In this document: positions 5,914 through 12,174 of the stretch, in pieces | How positions within the stretch are numbered: the stretch's first letter is position 1 | Layout of the letters: each line of letters begins with the position of its first letter | Assembly (NCBI GenBank): GCA_027343965.1 | Contig: DAHWJX010000173.1 | Span: 1-12,303, forward strand | Direction: 5' to 3' | Source of the DNA: JAKACU01 sp021821185 | GTDB taxonomy: Bacteria; Bacillota; Bacilli; Alicyclobacillales; SLC66 | Length of the DNA: 12,303 nucleotides | The notes under the pieces: model-generated | Database searches by the model: none | What the model was told of the DNA's origin: nothing | Seen by the model: only the letters and a program-made list of their open reading frames with translations | Translations under genes and position numbers: made by a program

Positions 5914-6188
5914 CTTTTACGGACGAACTCGATCTTTTGTATGACGAAGATGATACCTATCCATGTCGGTTTGTCGGATTCATCGGAAAGAAAAGCCAGT
6001 TTGACCTGGTGCTCATCGCAACCGATCATTTCTTCGGTAAAACGCTTGTAGTATGTATGCAGACGCAACGATCCGCTGTACTATCGAGTCAAGAAGCTCA
6101 AGACATCTTGCATGTGGCGCAGGCATTCCATCTTACGGAAGAAGAGGCGCAAGAAGCATCGGCATTTCTCACAGCCAACCTTCCGTAA
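5910..6188 (+). CDS. DUF3055 (SAV0927-like) family protein
   Basis: About 90 residues, function unknown, conserved in Bacillota. Recognised from LYDEDD, RFVGFIGKKSQFDLVLIATDHFFGKTLVVCMQT, RSAVLS and the helical tail with EEEAQEASAFL. Cytosolic, no signal or membrane segment. The start is odd. The only canonical codon in place is GTG 5910, which overlaps the upstream stop (GTGA) but also overlaps the AAGGAG ribosome binding site (5905-5910), so it could only work by reinitiation. An ACG at 5919 has ideal 8-nt spacing from that site and would begin with DELDLLYDEDD, which matches the usual family N-terminus. The next candidate, TTG 5937, is too far. Coordinates keep the GTG; the true start may be 5919. 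Cotranscribed with the IDEAL gene. Confidence 0.82.
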   Translation: MTFTDELDLLYDEDDTYPCRFVGFIGKKSQFDLVLIATDHFFGKTLVVCMQTQRSAVLSSQEAQDILHVAQAFHLTEEEAQEASAFLTANLP

Positions 6189-6224
6189 CCATGACAATAT
6201 CCTGGCTAAGCATCTGCCAATGAC

Positions 6225-6662
6225 TCAGGCCAGTAAGTTCTCATAACGGTTCATGAAAGCATCTGAGACGACCTGATGTTCTTGCGGATCTTCTACTGCC
6301 TCTAGACTGGCGATATCACCTTGGCCAATAATCTTTAAAAAATAAATCGTGTTCTGATCGGAATCGCGATCGTAAAAAGCGCCGTAATCTGCATTATCAA
6401 CTGGGAAATAAGCGCCTAATACCAATCGTTTCACCGGCTTATCCTGTTCCGCTAACTCAACAAAAAAAACAGCATCGACCGCATCGCGAATTTGGTTCTC
6501 ATAGACTTCTCCAGGATCGTCCAATTCGACGGTTTCGCCATCGATGCGGTCGATCATGTAAAGCGTTCGACGCCCTCGTCCGGAAATGATCATCATCAAA
6601 TGGGTGTCTTCAAAAAAGAATGCATGATGCTCCGCCTTGGTAAAGGTAATCATAGGAGCCAT
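6225..6662 (-). CDS. DUF1292-like small acidic protein
   Basis: 145 residues, acidic, no signal or membrane segment, no known function. The C-terminal half (IYFLKI, then a Gly-containing turn, LEAVEDPQEHQVVSDAF, RYENLL) follows the DUF1292 pattern seen in the His-rich protein encoded at 7400-7747 (IFRVEQ, LDFVAIEDDEEWSKVEKVY, TLVEE), so I infer a distant DUF1292 relative with an extra N-terminal ~55 residues. That N-terminus (HHAFFFEDTHLMMII, RTLYMIDRIDGETVELDD) looks like beta strands. The start is ATG 6662, with AAAGGGAG ending 9 nt upstream; ATG 6671 sits 1 nt after that site. It follows a 40-residue membrane peptide gene by 15 nt and overlaps nothing. Convergent with the DUF3055 gene. Confidence 0.7.
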   Translation of the reverse strand: MAPMITFTKAEHHAFFFEDTHLMMIISGRGRRTLYMIDRIDGETVELDDPGEVYENQIRDAVDAVFFVELAEQDKPVKRLVLGAYFPVDNADYGAFYDRDSDQNTIYFLKIIGQGDIASLEAVEDPQEHQVVSDAFMNRYENLLA

Positions 6663-6677
6663 AGTCGTCATCTCCCT

Positions 6678-6800
6678 TTATATACCCCAGCGCTTTGCTT
6701 GTTTTTGCAACGCCTTATTCACGTTGTCTTTTGTAATTGAACCGCACACGCCCAACATAAATAAAGTGCCCGCCACGGCAACAATAACTCCCAAAACCAT
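6678..6800 (-). CDS. Small membrane protein (40 aa)
   Basis: Family not recognised. ATG 6800 is preceded by AAAAGGAGG with 9-nt spacing, one of the best ribosome binding sites in the window. The 40 residues comprise an N-terminal transmembrane helix (MVLGVIVAVAGTLFMLGVCG) with Cys19, and a short basic, hydrophilic tail (TKDNVNKALQKQAKRWGI). The arrangement suggests a membrane anchor with an N-out or re-entrant helix and a cytosolic tail, although topology is inference; the helix could also be read as a lipobox-like LGVCG, but it is too close to the N-terminus and lacks positive residues before the helix. The stop codon overlaps the start of the next gene's ribosome binding site region, so the two genes form a transcription unit. 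Confidence 0.65.
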   Translation of the reverse strand: MVLGVIVAVAGTLFMLGVCGSITKDNVNKALQKQAKRWGI

Positions 6801-6885
6801 ACACTCGTTCCTCCTTTTCACCTTCTCGTCACTAACATACCGCCAAAAGGACATTCAAACAAGTGCGTTTTCGTGACACCTTCGG

Positions 6886-6891
6886 TATAAT
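6886..6891 (+). promoter_or_regulatory. -10 box for the YlbF-family gene
   Basis: A consensus TATAAT lies 35 nt before the start codon. No -35 hexamer resembling TTGACA is found at 16-18 bp, so it may need an activator or another sigma factor. Confidence 0.4.
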
Positions 6892-6926
6892 TTTATGGAC
6901 GGAATCCAAAAAGGAGAGTTTACTTT

Positions 6927-7283
6927 ATGGCCCTAGATCGCAATCAGATTCTGATGCATGCTAATGCTTTAGGTGATTTATTAGCGCAGACGGAGGAAGT
7001 ACAGAACTTTAAACAAACTGAAGAAAACCTCTTAAAAAATGAACAGGCGTACGCTCTATTGCAACGACTACATAAAGCCCAGGAGGGCGCAAGTCCGGAC
7101 GATATTGACCCGACAGATCCGGAAATTGCAAAAGTATTGGATGACTTGGATAGTATTCCTGAAGTAATGGCTTTTCAGGACGCTCAAGCTGTTGTCGACG
7201 CATTACTTTCCACAGTGTCAGAGATGATTGCTGACAGCATGACTTCCCATGCAGGATTACATCGACTGACCGATCGTCAATAA
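6927..7283 (+). CDS. YlbF-family (YlbF/YmcA/YheA) protein
   Basis: 118 residues, almost entirely alpha-helical. The pattern of a first helix with AxxLGDLLAQTEEVQNFKQTEENL, a second with NEQAYALLQRLHKAQE, and a C-terminal pair (IPEVMAFQDAQAVVDALLSTVSEMIADSM) is that of the YlbF/YmcA family. In B. subtilis YlbF and YmcA join YaaT in a complex that controls RNase Y-dependent mRNA maturation, competence, biofilm and sporulation; YheA is an uncharacterised relative of similar short length. This protein is closer in length to YheA (about 117) than to YlbF (149) and has few Cys for an Fe-S cluster (none seen), so which subgroup it belongs to is unresolved. The linker DDIDPTDPEI between helices 2 and 3 is acidic. 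ATG 6927 follows AAAAAGGAGAG. Lies 116 nt upstream of the DUF1292 gene. Confidence 0.8.
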   Translation: MALDRNQILMHANALGDLLAQTEEVQNFKQTEENLLKNEQAYALLQRLHKAQEGASPDDIDPTDPEIAKVLDDLDSIPEVMAFQDAQAVVDALLSTVSEMIADSMTSHAGLHRLTDRQ

Positions 7284-7304
7284 ATCGTAAGACTGTACCA
7301 TCAT

Positions 7305-7333
7305 TTGACCCTCCTTTTTTGGCATGCTATGAT
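7305..7333 (+). promoter_or_regulatory. Strong sigma-A promoter for the DUF1292 gene
   Basis: -35 TTGACC (7305-7310) and -10 TATGAT (7328-7333) with a 17-bp spacer: five of six matches in each box. Initiation near 7340 gives a leader of about 60 nt. Copies of GTACCAT (7295-7301) and ATGGTAC (7350-7356) flank the promoter. Confidence 0.7.
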
Positions 7334-7399
7334 GAGTGGGCTACAATTCATGGTACGAAATGGAATTGTTTTACTTAACAAGAGAAAAGAGGGTTCCCT

Positions 7400-7747
7400 A
7401 TGGCAAAAGACGAAGATCAGCACCATCACCACGATCACGATCACGAACATGATAATGAACACGAAGAAGGCTTCGAAGATGACGAAATTGTTATCTTAGA
7501 AGATGAAGATGGCAATGAACATGAGTTTTTAATCGCCGAAACGTTTGATGTAGAGGATCAAGTATACGCGGTTTTGGTATCTGCTGATGGCAGTTCGGAA
7601 GAAGGTTTTATCTTCCGAGTTGAACAAAAGGAAGAAGACGGCGAACCCTTTCTCGACTTTGTAGCGATCGAAGACGATGAAGAATGGTCAAAAGTAGAAA
7701 AGGTTTATAATACCTTGGTTGAAGAAGAAGATGACGACGCCGAGTAA
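7400..7747 (+). CDS. DUF1292 protein with His-rich N-terminus
   Basis: 115 residues, very acidic, function unknown (YrzB-like family). The core from about 28 to 108 is DUF1292: IVILEDEDGNEHEFLIAETF, then VYAVLVS, FIFRV, and AIEDDEEWSKVEKVYNTL. Residues 8-21 read HHHHDHDHEHDNEH, eight His in fourteen residues with Asp/Glu between, absent from the plain family pattern; this could bind Zn, Ni or Co (inference), or be a low-complexity expansion. ATG 7400 follows AAGAGGG by 6 nt. Transcribed from a strong promoter; the terminator begins inside the last codons, and its loop contains the stop codon. Likely a single-gene unit. A distant paralogue is encoded on the other strand at 6225-6662. Confidence 0.88.
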   Translation: MAKDEDQHHHHDHDHEHDNEHEEGFEDDEIVILEDEDGNEHEFLIAETFDVEDQVYAVLVSADGSSEEGFIFRVEQKEEDGEPFLDFVAIEDDEEWSKVEKVYNTLVEEEDDDAE

Positions 7748-7763
7748 TCGGCGTCGTTTTTTT
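7734..7763 (+). terminator. Strong rho-independent terminator overlapping the DUF1292 stop codon
   Basis: ACGACGCCGA (7734-7743) pairs perfectly with TCGGCGTCGT (7748-7757) around the 4-nt loop GTAA, followed by a run of Ts to 7763. The loop contains the TAA stop codon, so the last four codons form the left arm. Confidence 0.95.
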
Positions 7764-7824
7764 GTACTCCTTTTTACCAAGCGTAGGCTTGCGGTGCATC
7801 CTCGCCGTTAGTGACTCATGATAA

Positions 7825-8979
7825 TCACTTTCTATTGTGCAACGGCAATCCAGTAAGACCTACCCGCTTGATGCTAATTCTTGTCGATATGCGAACCTGT
7901 ACATGCCGAAAGATCGAATCCCAAGATCCTTTTACTTTTTTCCAATAATATGGATGTTGTATATGTAAGGTATCTCCAAAACCAAAAATATCTTCACCAT
8001 AATCTTTTTGAACATGCGCAATAAGTGCTAGTGCGCGTTTGCTCATTTGCCGCTCAAGCGCACGCTCTACAATATGGATGCTATCCGTCTTACTCATATC
8101 AAGTTCCGTGTTATTTTCGCGTAAGTTACCGTCACCGTATAGCGTAATCACAAATCGGACACTCTTTTTCCCAAGGTGGCTCACAATATGGGACCTAGGA
8201 TTCAAGATAACGATGGCCACATTGCCCTTAGGTGGTACCTTTCCCCCAATGGTAAGGTACCTGTTTTTCGATTTGATCCAGAACGCCAATTGGGCTTGTG
8301 TTGATGAAAGTTCACCCACCATACGCAACTGTTTATTAAAAATGGCTCTTCCACTGTATTCAAAACCAGTTTTTCGACCATGCTGTGAAGTAACTTGTAT
8401 AAGCGGTAATGTCGGAGCTGTTCCTTCACTATTCACACTCAGTAAAAAGTCAAGAAACACTTCCGTACCCCATCCGCCCATCGCTGTATGTTCCTTCAGA
8501 GCGCCAAGGCCAGGGATACTTTCAAAGGGAAAGGAAACCGACAGAAAATCTTTGGCTGTCATGCCCTTGACGACAAACACATCAGTACGAAGACGAATTT
8601 CCGGATCTCGCGTATACGTATCAAGAATATCAGTCAACCCTTGCTTTGCTGTATCTTCCCCAAAGAAAATGGCTCGGCGATGGGATCGAAATACGACTCT
8701 TGATAATTGTCTTTGCATATCCTGAACAGCTTCCAACGTATTTATTCCTCGTCCAGAAACTACTTGAAATGTTTTTTGTTGACTTCCTTGTGATGACTGC
8801 CCTTGCATTCGAGAAGGAATGATTACCTGTGCACTTATTTCCACAAGCGACTTACTTACCTGATCAATGCCCCAAGCCATTTCAATCGCTCGGTCATTCA
8901 ACTCGACTTGATCCCAACACCCCGTTGTAAAGACCACAGCTACGATTGCGATCATAATCAAAGATATTCGGAATTTCAT
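7825..8979 (-). CDS. Germinant receptor C subunit, Ger(x)C-family lipoprotein
   Basis: Lipoprotein subunit of a GerA-type nutrient receptor in the spore inner membrane. 384 residues, normal for the family. Signal peptide with a hydrophobic core (ISLIMIAIVAVVF) and lipobox TTGC, giving lipid-modified Cys21; CWDQVELNDRA directly after it is the family signature. Further family features: AIEMAWGID, the SHRRAIFFGEDTAKQGLTDILD segment, and the C-terminal domain with TDSIHIVERALERQM, IAHVQKDYGEDIFGFGD and HPYYWKKVK. ATG 8979 overlaps the stop codon of the B subunit gene as ATGA. Last gene of the operon; no clear terminator follows before the convergent DUF1292 gene. The germinant recognised cannot be predicted from sequence. 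Confidence 0.95.
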   Translation of the reverse strand: MKFRISLIMIAIVAVVFTTGCWDQVELNDRAIEMAWGIDQVSKSLVEISAQVIIPSRMQGQSSQGSQQKTFQVVSGRGINTLEAVQDMQRQLSRVVFRSHRRAIFFGEDTAKQGLTDILDTYTRDPEIRLRTDVFVVKGMTAKDFLSVSFPFESIPGLGALKEHTAMGGWGTEVFLDFLLSVNSEGTAPTLPLIQVTSQHGRKTGFEYSGRAIFNKQLRMVGELSSTQAQLAFWIKSKNRYLTIGGKVPPKGNVAIVILNPRSHIVSHLGKKSVRFVITLYGDGNLRENNTELDMSKTDSIHIVERALERQMSKRALALIAHVQKDYGEDIFGFGDTLHIQHPYYWKKVKGSWDSIFRHVQVRISTRISIKRVGLTGLPLHNRK

Positions 8980-10079
8980 GTTTTTATCCTAATACCACGA
9001 CGAATGACATCCACTAAAAGCAAGATGAACGGTATCGCAATAAAACAGATAGGAAAGACATAAGGTATCCAAAATTGGGAAGGGTATTCCACGGTGGCTA
9101 CATCAATATTTTTAAACAAGATAGTTATGATATATCCAATGCCAAGGACGACCCACATAACTGTTCTCCAACTCTGAAAGCCAAACCACTGTGCAGTGCT
9201 GTAACTCGCTACAAACAAATACATGGCTAGTTTGACGAAACCACTTAAAAGAAACAGAATCACAAAAATCGAATCGACATTTTGAACAAACTCCATGACA
9301 TAAATGTATCGTACTAATTGTTCAAGAGGGTACCACATCTTTTCGGCCAACGTTCCGAATATCATAATAACCATCATGATGGTATCCAAGAGAATAACCA
9401 TCGAAACCACCATTGCCCATAACGAACTTGACATTGCCTTCTCCTGTGTAGACAAAAAAGCTAAAAGAACCATGAGTATAGATGATTCAGATAAAAATGT
9501 CATACTTGGAATAGCACCTTTTGTGATCAACCACCATCCTGTGTCAGCATAGATCGGTAATAACCGCTTTGCATGAAGATCCTGGATACTCAAAATAAAG
9601 ATGATGATAAGCATCACTACAATAATCGGACCGATAACCTCGGCACATCGTGCGATTGACTCGATGCCACCAACATACGTCATATAAGCAACAACCACTA
9701 AAATAACAACTGTAATAATCCACACTGGCGTTGCCGTAAACAACGATAAATAAATAAAGTCGACCACTTGCCGTAATATAGCTCCAAAAACCGAATACCA
9801 TGTTACAAAATACGGTATTACAATTATTTTACCAAGCCACATGCCAAGAATGTCTTGGCTAAATTGTATGATCGTTTTACCCGGATATCGCATCGCTAAT
9901 TTGACGTAAAAAAACGTCAATAATATCGCTACAGCCGATCCCAATAGAGTCGAAATCCAAGCATCTTGTTTGGCAACCTGAACCGCCATCGTGATAGTCA
10001 AAAGTGTAGCCATACCGATTTCCATCGAGACCAAGAGCCAGAAAATCTGAGAATTGGATATGTTAAATGCTCCCTTCAC
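8976..10079 (-). CDS. Germinant receptor B subunit, GerAB-type permease (spore germination APC family)
   Basis: Integral membrane subunit thought to bind the nutrient germinant; related to the amino acid/polyamine/organocation transporters. 367 residues with about ten hydrophobic segments, from IFWLLVSMEIGMATLLTI near the N-terminus to FICFIAIPFILLLVDVI at the end. Family features: ISNSQIFWLL at 7-16, GKTIIQFSQDILGMWLGKI, the YVGGIESIARCAEVIGPI helix and the LLPIYADTG loop. The start is GTG 10079, one base after the A subunit stop; AAAGGGG lies about 13 nt upstream within the end of that gene, so coupling to translation of A is likely. Overlaps the C subunit by 4 nt. Full length and intact. 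Confidence 0.95.
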   Translation of the reverse strand: MKGAFNISNSQIFWLLVSMEIGMATLLTITMAVQVAKQDAWISTLLGSAVAILLTFFYVKLAMRYPGKTIIQFSQDILGMWLGKIIVIPYFVTWYSVFGAILRQVVDFIYLSLFTATPVWIITVVILVVVAYMTYVGGIESIARCAEVIGPIIVVMLIIIFILSIQDLHAKRLLPIYADTGWWLITKGAIPSMTFLSESSILMVLLAFLSTQEKAMSSSLWAMVVSMVILLDTIMMVIMIFGTLAEKMWYPLEQLVRYIYVMEFVQNVDSIFVILFLLSGFVKLAMYLFVASYSTAQWFGFQSWRTVMWVVLGIGYIITILFKNIDVATVEYPSQFWIPYVFPICFIAIPFILLLVDVIRRGIRIKT

Positions 10080-10080
10080 G

Positions 10081-11607
10081 TTATAATCGTTGCCCCTTTC
10101 TCCGTGAGAAAGGATTTTTTTGTGAAGGAATGCGAGTTTCTTTTACATTTGACATCAAAGCAGCTTTTTTTCTGCCAAGCCACCATGGAGGACGAATCAC
10201 CACATCGATGAGATTCTCAAAAATCTGTGGAGCCATAGGACTAAAATAGGGCACACCAAACGATCGCAAATTGACTAGATGAATCAAGATCATCGCGGCA
10301 CCAGCAGTCATTCCAAATAAACCTAAGCTCCCAGCAAGAAATAACAAGGGGAAACGTAATAACCTAAAAGCAATACCCAGATTATACCGAGGCACAGCAA
10401 ATGAAGCGATTCCGGTCGTGGAAACAATAATAACCGTTGGAGCGGAAATGATACCTGCTTGAACGGCTGCCTGTCCAATCACAAGAGCACCCACTATGCT
10501 TACAGTTGAACCAATAGGCTTTGGCAGTCGAACACCAGCTTCACGCAAACCCTCAAACATGAACTCCATCAGCAGCACTTCAAATAGTGTGGGAAATGGC
10601 ACTCCTTCACGTGCTTCAGCAACACTAATCAATAAATTCGTCGGAATAAGTTGTGGGCTAAAAACGATAACAGCCACATAAAAGGAGGGCAAAAAAAGCG
10701 AAACTCCAACCAAAGTAAACCGTATCCAGCGAATAAAAGTCATATATAAAAATCGTTCTGAATAATCTTCAGCAGCCTGTAATCCAGACCAAAACGTCAT
10801 CGGTAAAAGTAGAATAAATGGAGTTGCATCGGTGAAAATAGCTACTTTGCCTTCTAATAGACCTGCACAAACGACATCTGGTCTTTCTGTATTTTGTATT
10901 TGCGGAAATGGTGTAAAGGAGCGGTCCTCGATTAACTCTTCAATATACCCAGACCCTAAAATCGCATCAATTGAGATGCGATCGATGCGATCACGCACCT
11001 CATTGACCATCGATTCACGTGCAATTCCTTTGAGGTATGAAATTACAATGGGTGTTTTCGAAACATCCCCCATAGTTCGCGACTCCATTTTGAGCAAAGG
11101 ACTATGCAATCTTCGTCGCACCAAATTGGTGTTGATGCGCAGAGATTCCGTGAATCCATCGCGAGGACCACGTACGGCAATTTCATTCGTTGGTTCTTCG
11201 ATGCCGCGTGTCTCATGCTTCATCACATCAAGGATAATCGCCTGACTTGTCTCATCAATCACGATAGCCATTTTTTCACGTATTACGTGTTCAACCACTT
11301 CACCGACCGTTTGTACGATCTGAGAAGGCGCCAAGGCTGTCAATTTCATTTGTAATCGTTGCGAAATTGCGTCATCTACCGGTATTTCACCCATCAGTAT
11401 TTGATCAATTTCGGCTGTGTTAACGGATCCATCTATATAGATCATCAAGACGGAAATGGCGCCTGCATAGATGATGTCCCTAATGACAATATCAGAGCAG
11501 TTGTTAAACGCCTCTTCAAGGAGAGACTTCATAACGAAGTGATCTGCATCCAGTTTTTGCTCAAACGATGGTGGAGTGTTCTCCCCTTTGTCAGTTCCTT
11601 TTCCCAT
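10081..11607 (-). CDS. Germinant receptor A subunit, GerA-family
   Basis: Largest subunit of the GerA-type receptor complex; family structures show a soluble N-terminal domain and membrane helices, and the assembly acts as a ligand-gated channel. 508 residues from the chosen start. N-terminal soluble part to about 250 with RGPRDGF (146-152), TNLVRRR (160-166) and NTERPD (239-244). The LLEG segment (250-253) and LPMTFW lead into the membrane part with EDYSERF (280-286), EAREGVPFP (331-339) and LPKPIGSTVSIVGALVIGQAAV (361-382), all family landmarks. The C-terminus is basic. ATG 11607 is chosen: it follows AGGGGTGA by 7 nt, and the protein then starts MGKGTDKG. Starts further upstream would add about 52 residues with no family match and no site. 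The ribosome binding site lies in the loop of a perfect 10-bp inverted repeat. Confidence 0.95.
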   Translation of the reverse strand: MGKGTDKGENTPPSFEQKLDADHFVMKSLLEEAFNNCSDIVIRDIIYAGAISVLMIYIDGSVNTAEIDQILMGEIPVDDAISQRLQMKLTALAPSQIVQTVGEVVEHVIREKMAIVIDETSQAIILDVMKHETRGIEEPTNEIAVRGPRDGFTESLRINTNLVRRRLHSPLLKMESRTMGDVSKTPIVISYLKGIARESMVNEVRDRIDRISIDAILGSGYIEELIEDRSFTPFPQIQNTERPDVVCAGLLEGKVAIFTDATPFILLLPMTFWSGLQAAEDYSERFLYMTFIRWIRFTLVGVSLFLPSFYVAVIVFSPQLIPTNLLISVAEAREGVPFPTLFEVLLMEFMFEGLREAGVRLPKPIGSTVSIVGALVIGQAAVQAGIISAPTVIIVSTTGIASFAVPRYNLGIAFRLLRFPLLFLAGSLGLFGMTAGAAMILIHLVNLRSFGVPYFSPMAPQIFENLIDVVIRPPWWLGRKKAALMSNVKETRIPSQKNPFSRRKGQRL

Positions 11608-11640
11608 AACCTTGTCACCCCTATTCAAGCACAAGGTTAT
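11606..11640 (-). promoter_or_regulatory. Perfect inverted repeat enclosing the gerA ribosome binding site
   Basis: ATAACCTTGT (11606-11615) and ACAAGGTTAT (11631-11640) are perfect 10-bp arms with a 15-nt loop. The loop carries the AGGGGTG ribosome binding site, and one arm ends on the first two bases of the gerA ATG. In mRNA this can fold as a hairpin controlling initiation; in DNA it could be an operator. No T-tract follows, so it is not a terminator. Confidence 0.6.
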
Positions 11641-11658
11641 CCTTCCCAGATGAAGACG

Positions 11659-11687
11659 GTTTATGACAATTAACGCCGTGTCATTCG
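11659..11687 (-). promoter_or_regulatory. Possible sigma-G-type promoter for the ger operon
   Basis: Minus-strand CATAAAC (11659-11665) resembles the sigma-G -10 CATACTA in its first four bases; CGAATG (11682-11687), 16 bp upstream, shares GAAT with the TGAATA -35. GerA-type operons are sigma-G dependent in Bacillus, so the location fits, but the match is partial. Confidence 0.3.
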
Positions 11688-11894
11688 TTTTTCCGCTGCT
11701 TCTTGTTCCGGTGTGATCACGAAAAAACCGAGCATGGTAAACATGACACCCCATGCCACCCATCTGGCCGTTGCTTGCTCTTTTGCTTGTTCATTTTCAT
11801 GCGACATAATGTGCAGATTAACTAAAGTAAGAAGTAAAAGAAAGAGAAATAAATTATGGCTCAAACCTGCTAATGGATCGACCGCAGCACCCAC
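11670..11894 (-). CDS. Small hypothetical membrane protein upstream of the ger operon
   Basis: Family not recognised. From GTG 11894 (AAAAGGG 5 nt upstream) the product has 74 residues: a short N-terminal part, one strong hydrophobic segment (HNLFLFLLLLTLVNLHIM), a charged loop (SHENEQAKEQATARW), a second hydrophobic segment (VAWGVMFTMLGFFVI) and a charged tail (TPEQEAAEKRMTRR). Two membrane helices with both ends facing the same side are likely. An ATG at 11939 would add 15 residues but has no ribosome binding site, and a later ATG at the SHENEQ loop gives a 45-residue single-helix version. It ends 62 nt before the gerA start, in the same direction, so cotranscription is possible; small DUF-type membrane subunits (GerD-like or D subunits) sometimes accompany ger operons, but I see no sequence match to one. 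Confidence 0.45.
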   Translation of the reverse strand: MGAAVDPLAGLSHNLFLFLLLLTLVNLHIMSHENEQAKEQATARWVAWGVMFTMLGFFVITPEQEAAEKRMTRR

Positions 11895-12015
11895 TTTAGC
11901 CCTTTTCAAAAGGTACACCCCATTTCCCATAGCTTTCATGATAATTTATGAAAGAAACGGTGATTGTTGACGGTAGTGACCCAAAGCAAGCGACGAACCT
12001 TTTAAGCCGCCTTCA

Positions 12016-12174
12016 TCAAGAGGAAAGCGATCGGATATACATCTCACATTGTGGCACGGATAACGGCTTGCTATAATAAAATCCTTGCATAATTTCACAA
12101 CCCCGTTCACGTAAAAACGAGACTTCCTGACAAGCTTCTACGCCTTCAGCTATACAATTAAGATCCTGAAATAT
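12016..12174 (-). pseudogene. Truncated EAL-domain (c-di-GMP phosphodiesterase) remnant
   Basis: A minus-strand frame of 52 codons ending in TGA (12016-12018) encodes the C-terminal end of an EAL domain: CIAEGVEACQEVSFL, LRERGCEIMQGFYYSKPL, then a short tail. These match the family's VIAEGVET...FLRERGCDxMQGFYFSKPL end, including the conserved Glu of EGVE. Upstream the frame hits a stop (12175-12177), and the expected preceding motifs (EAL itself, DDFGTGYSS) are absent from the other frames, so about 200 residues of the domain are missing. The fragment has no start or ribosome binding site. I read it as the 3' end of a gene cut by deletion or insertion at about 12175. Intact EAL proteins degrade the second messenger c-di-GMP. 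Confidence 0.75.

Noticed and set aside
6189..6240. Possible terminator between the convergent DUF3055 and DUF1292-like genes
   Set aside because: CTGGC/GCCAG arms are far apart and no T-tract follows on either strand.
7811..7830. Inverted repeat AGTGA-N10-TCACT at the end of the C subunit gene
   Set aside because: Short arms, no T-tract on either strand; insufficient as a terminator for the ger operon.
8039..8725. Long plus-strand frame of 228 codons
   Set aside because: Entirely antisense to the well-supported germinant receptor C subunit gene; no family features and Cys/Ser/Arg-rich shadow composition.
11713..11970. Plus-strand frame of 85 codons
   Set aside because: Antisense to the small membrane protein gene; no ribosome binding site and no recognisable features.
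11948..12076. Plus-strand 42-codon frame starting MKETVIVDG
   Set aside because: No ribosome binding site, and its second half is antisense to the EAL remnant, whose protein match is clear.
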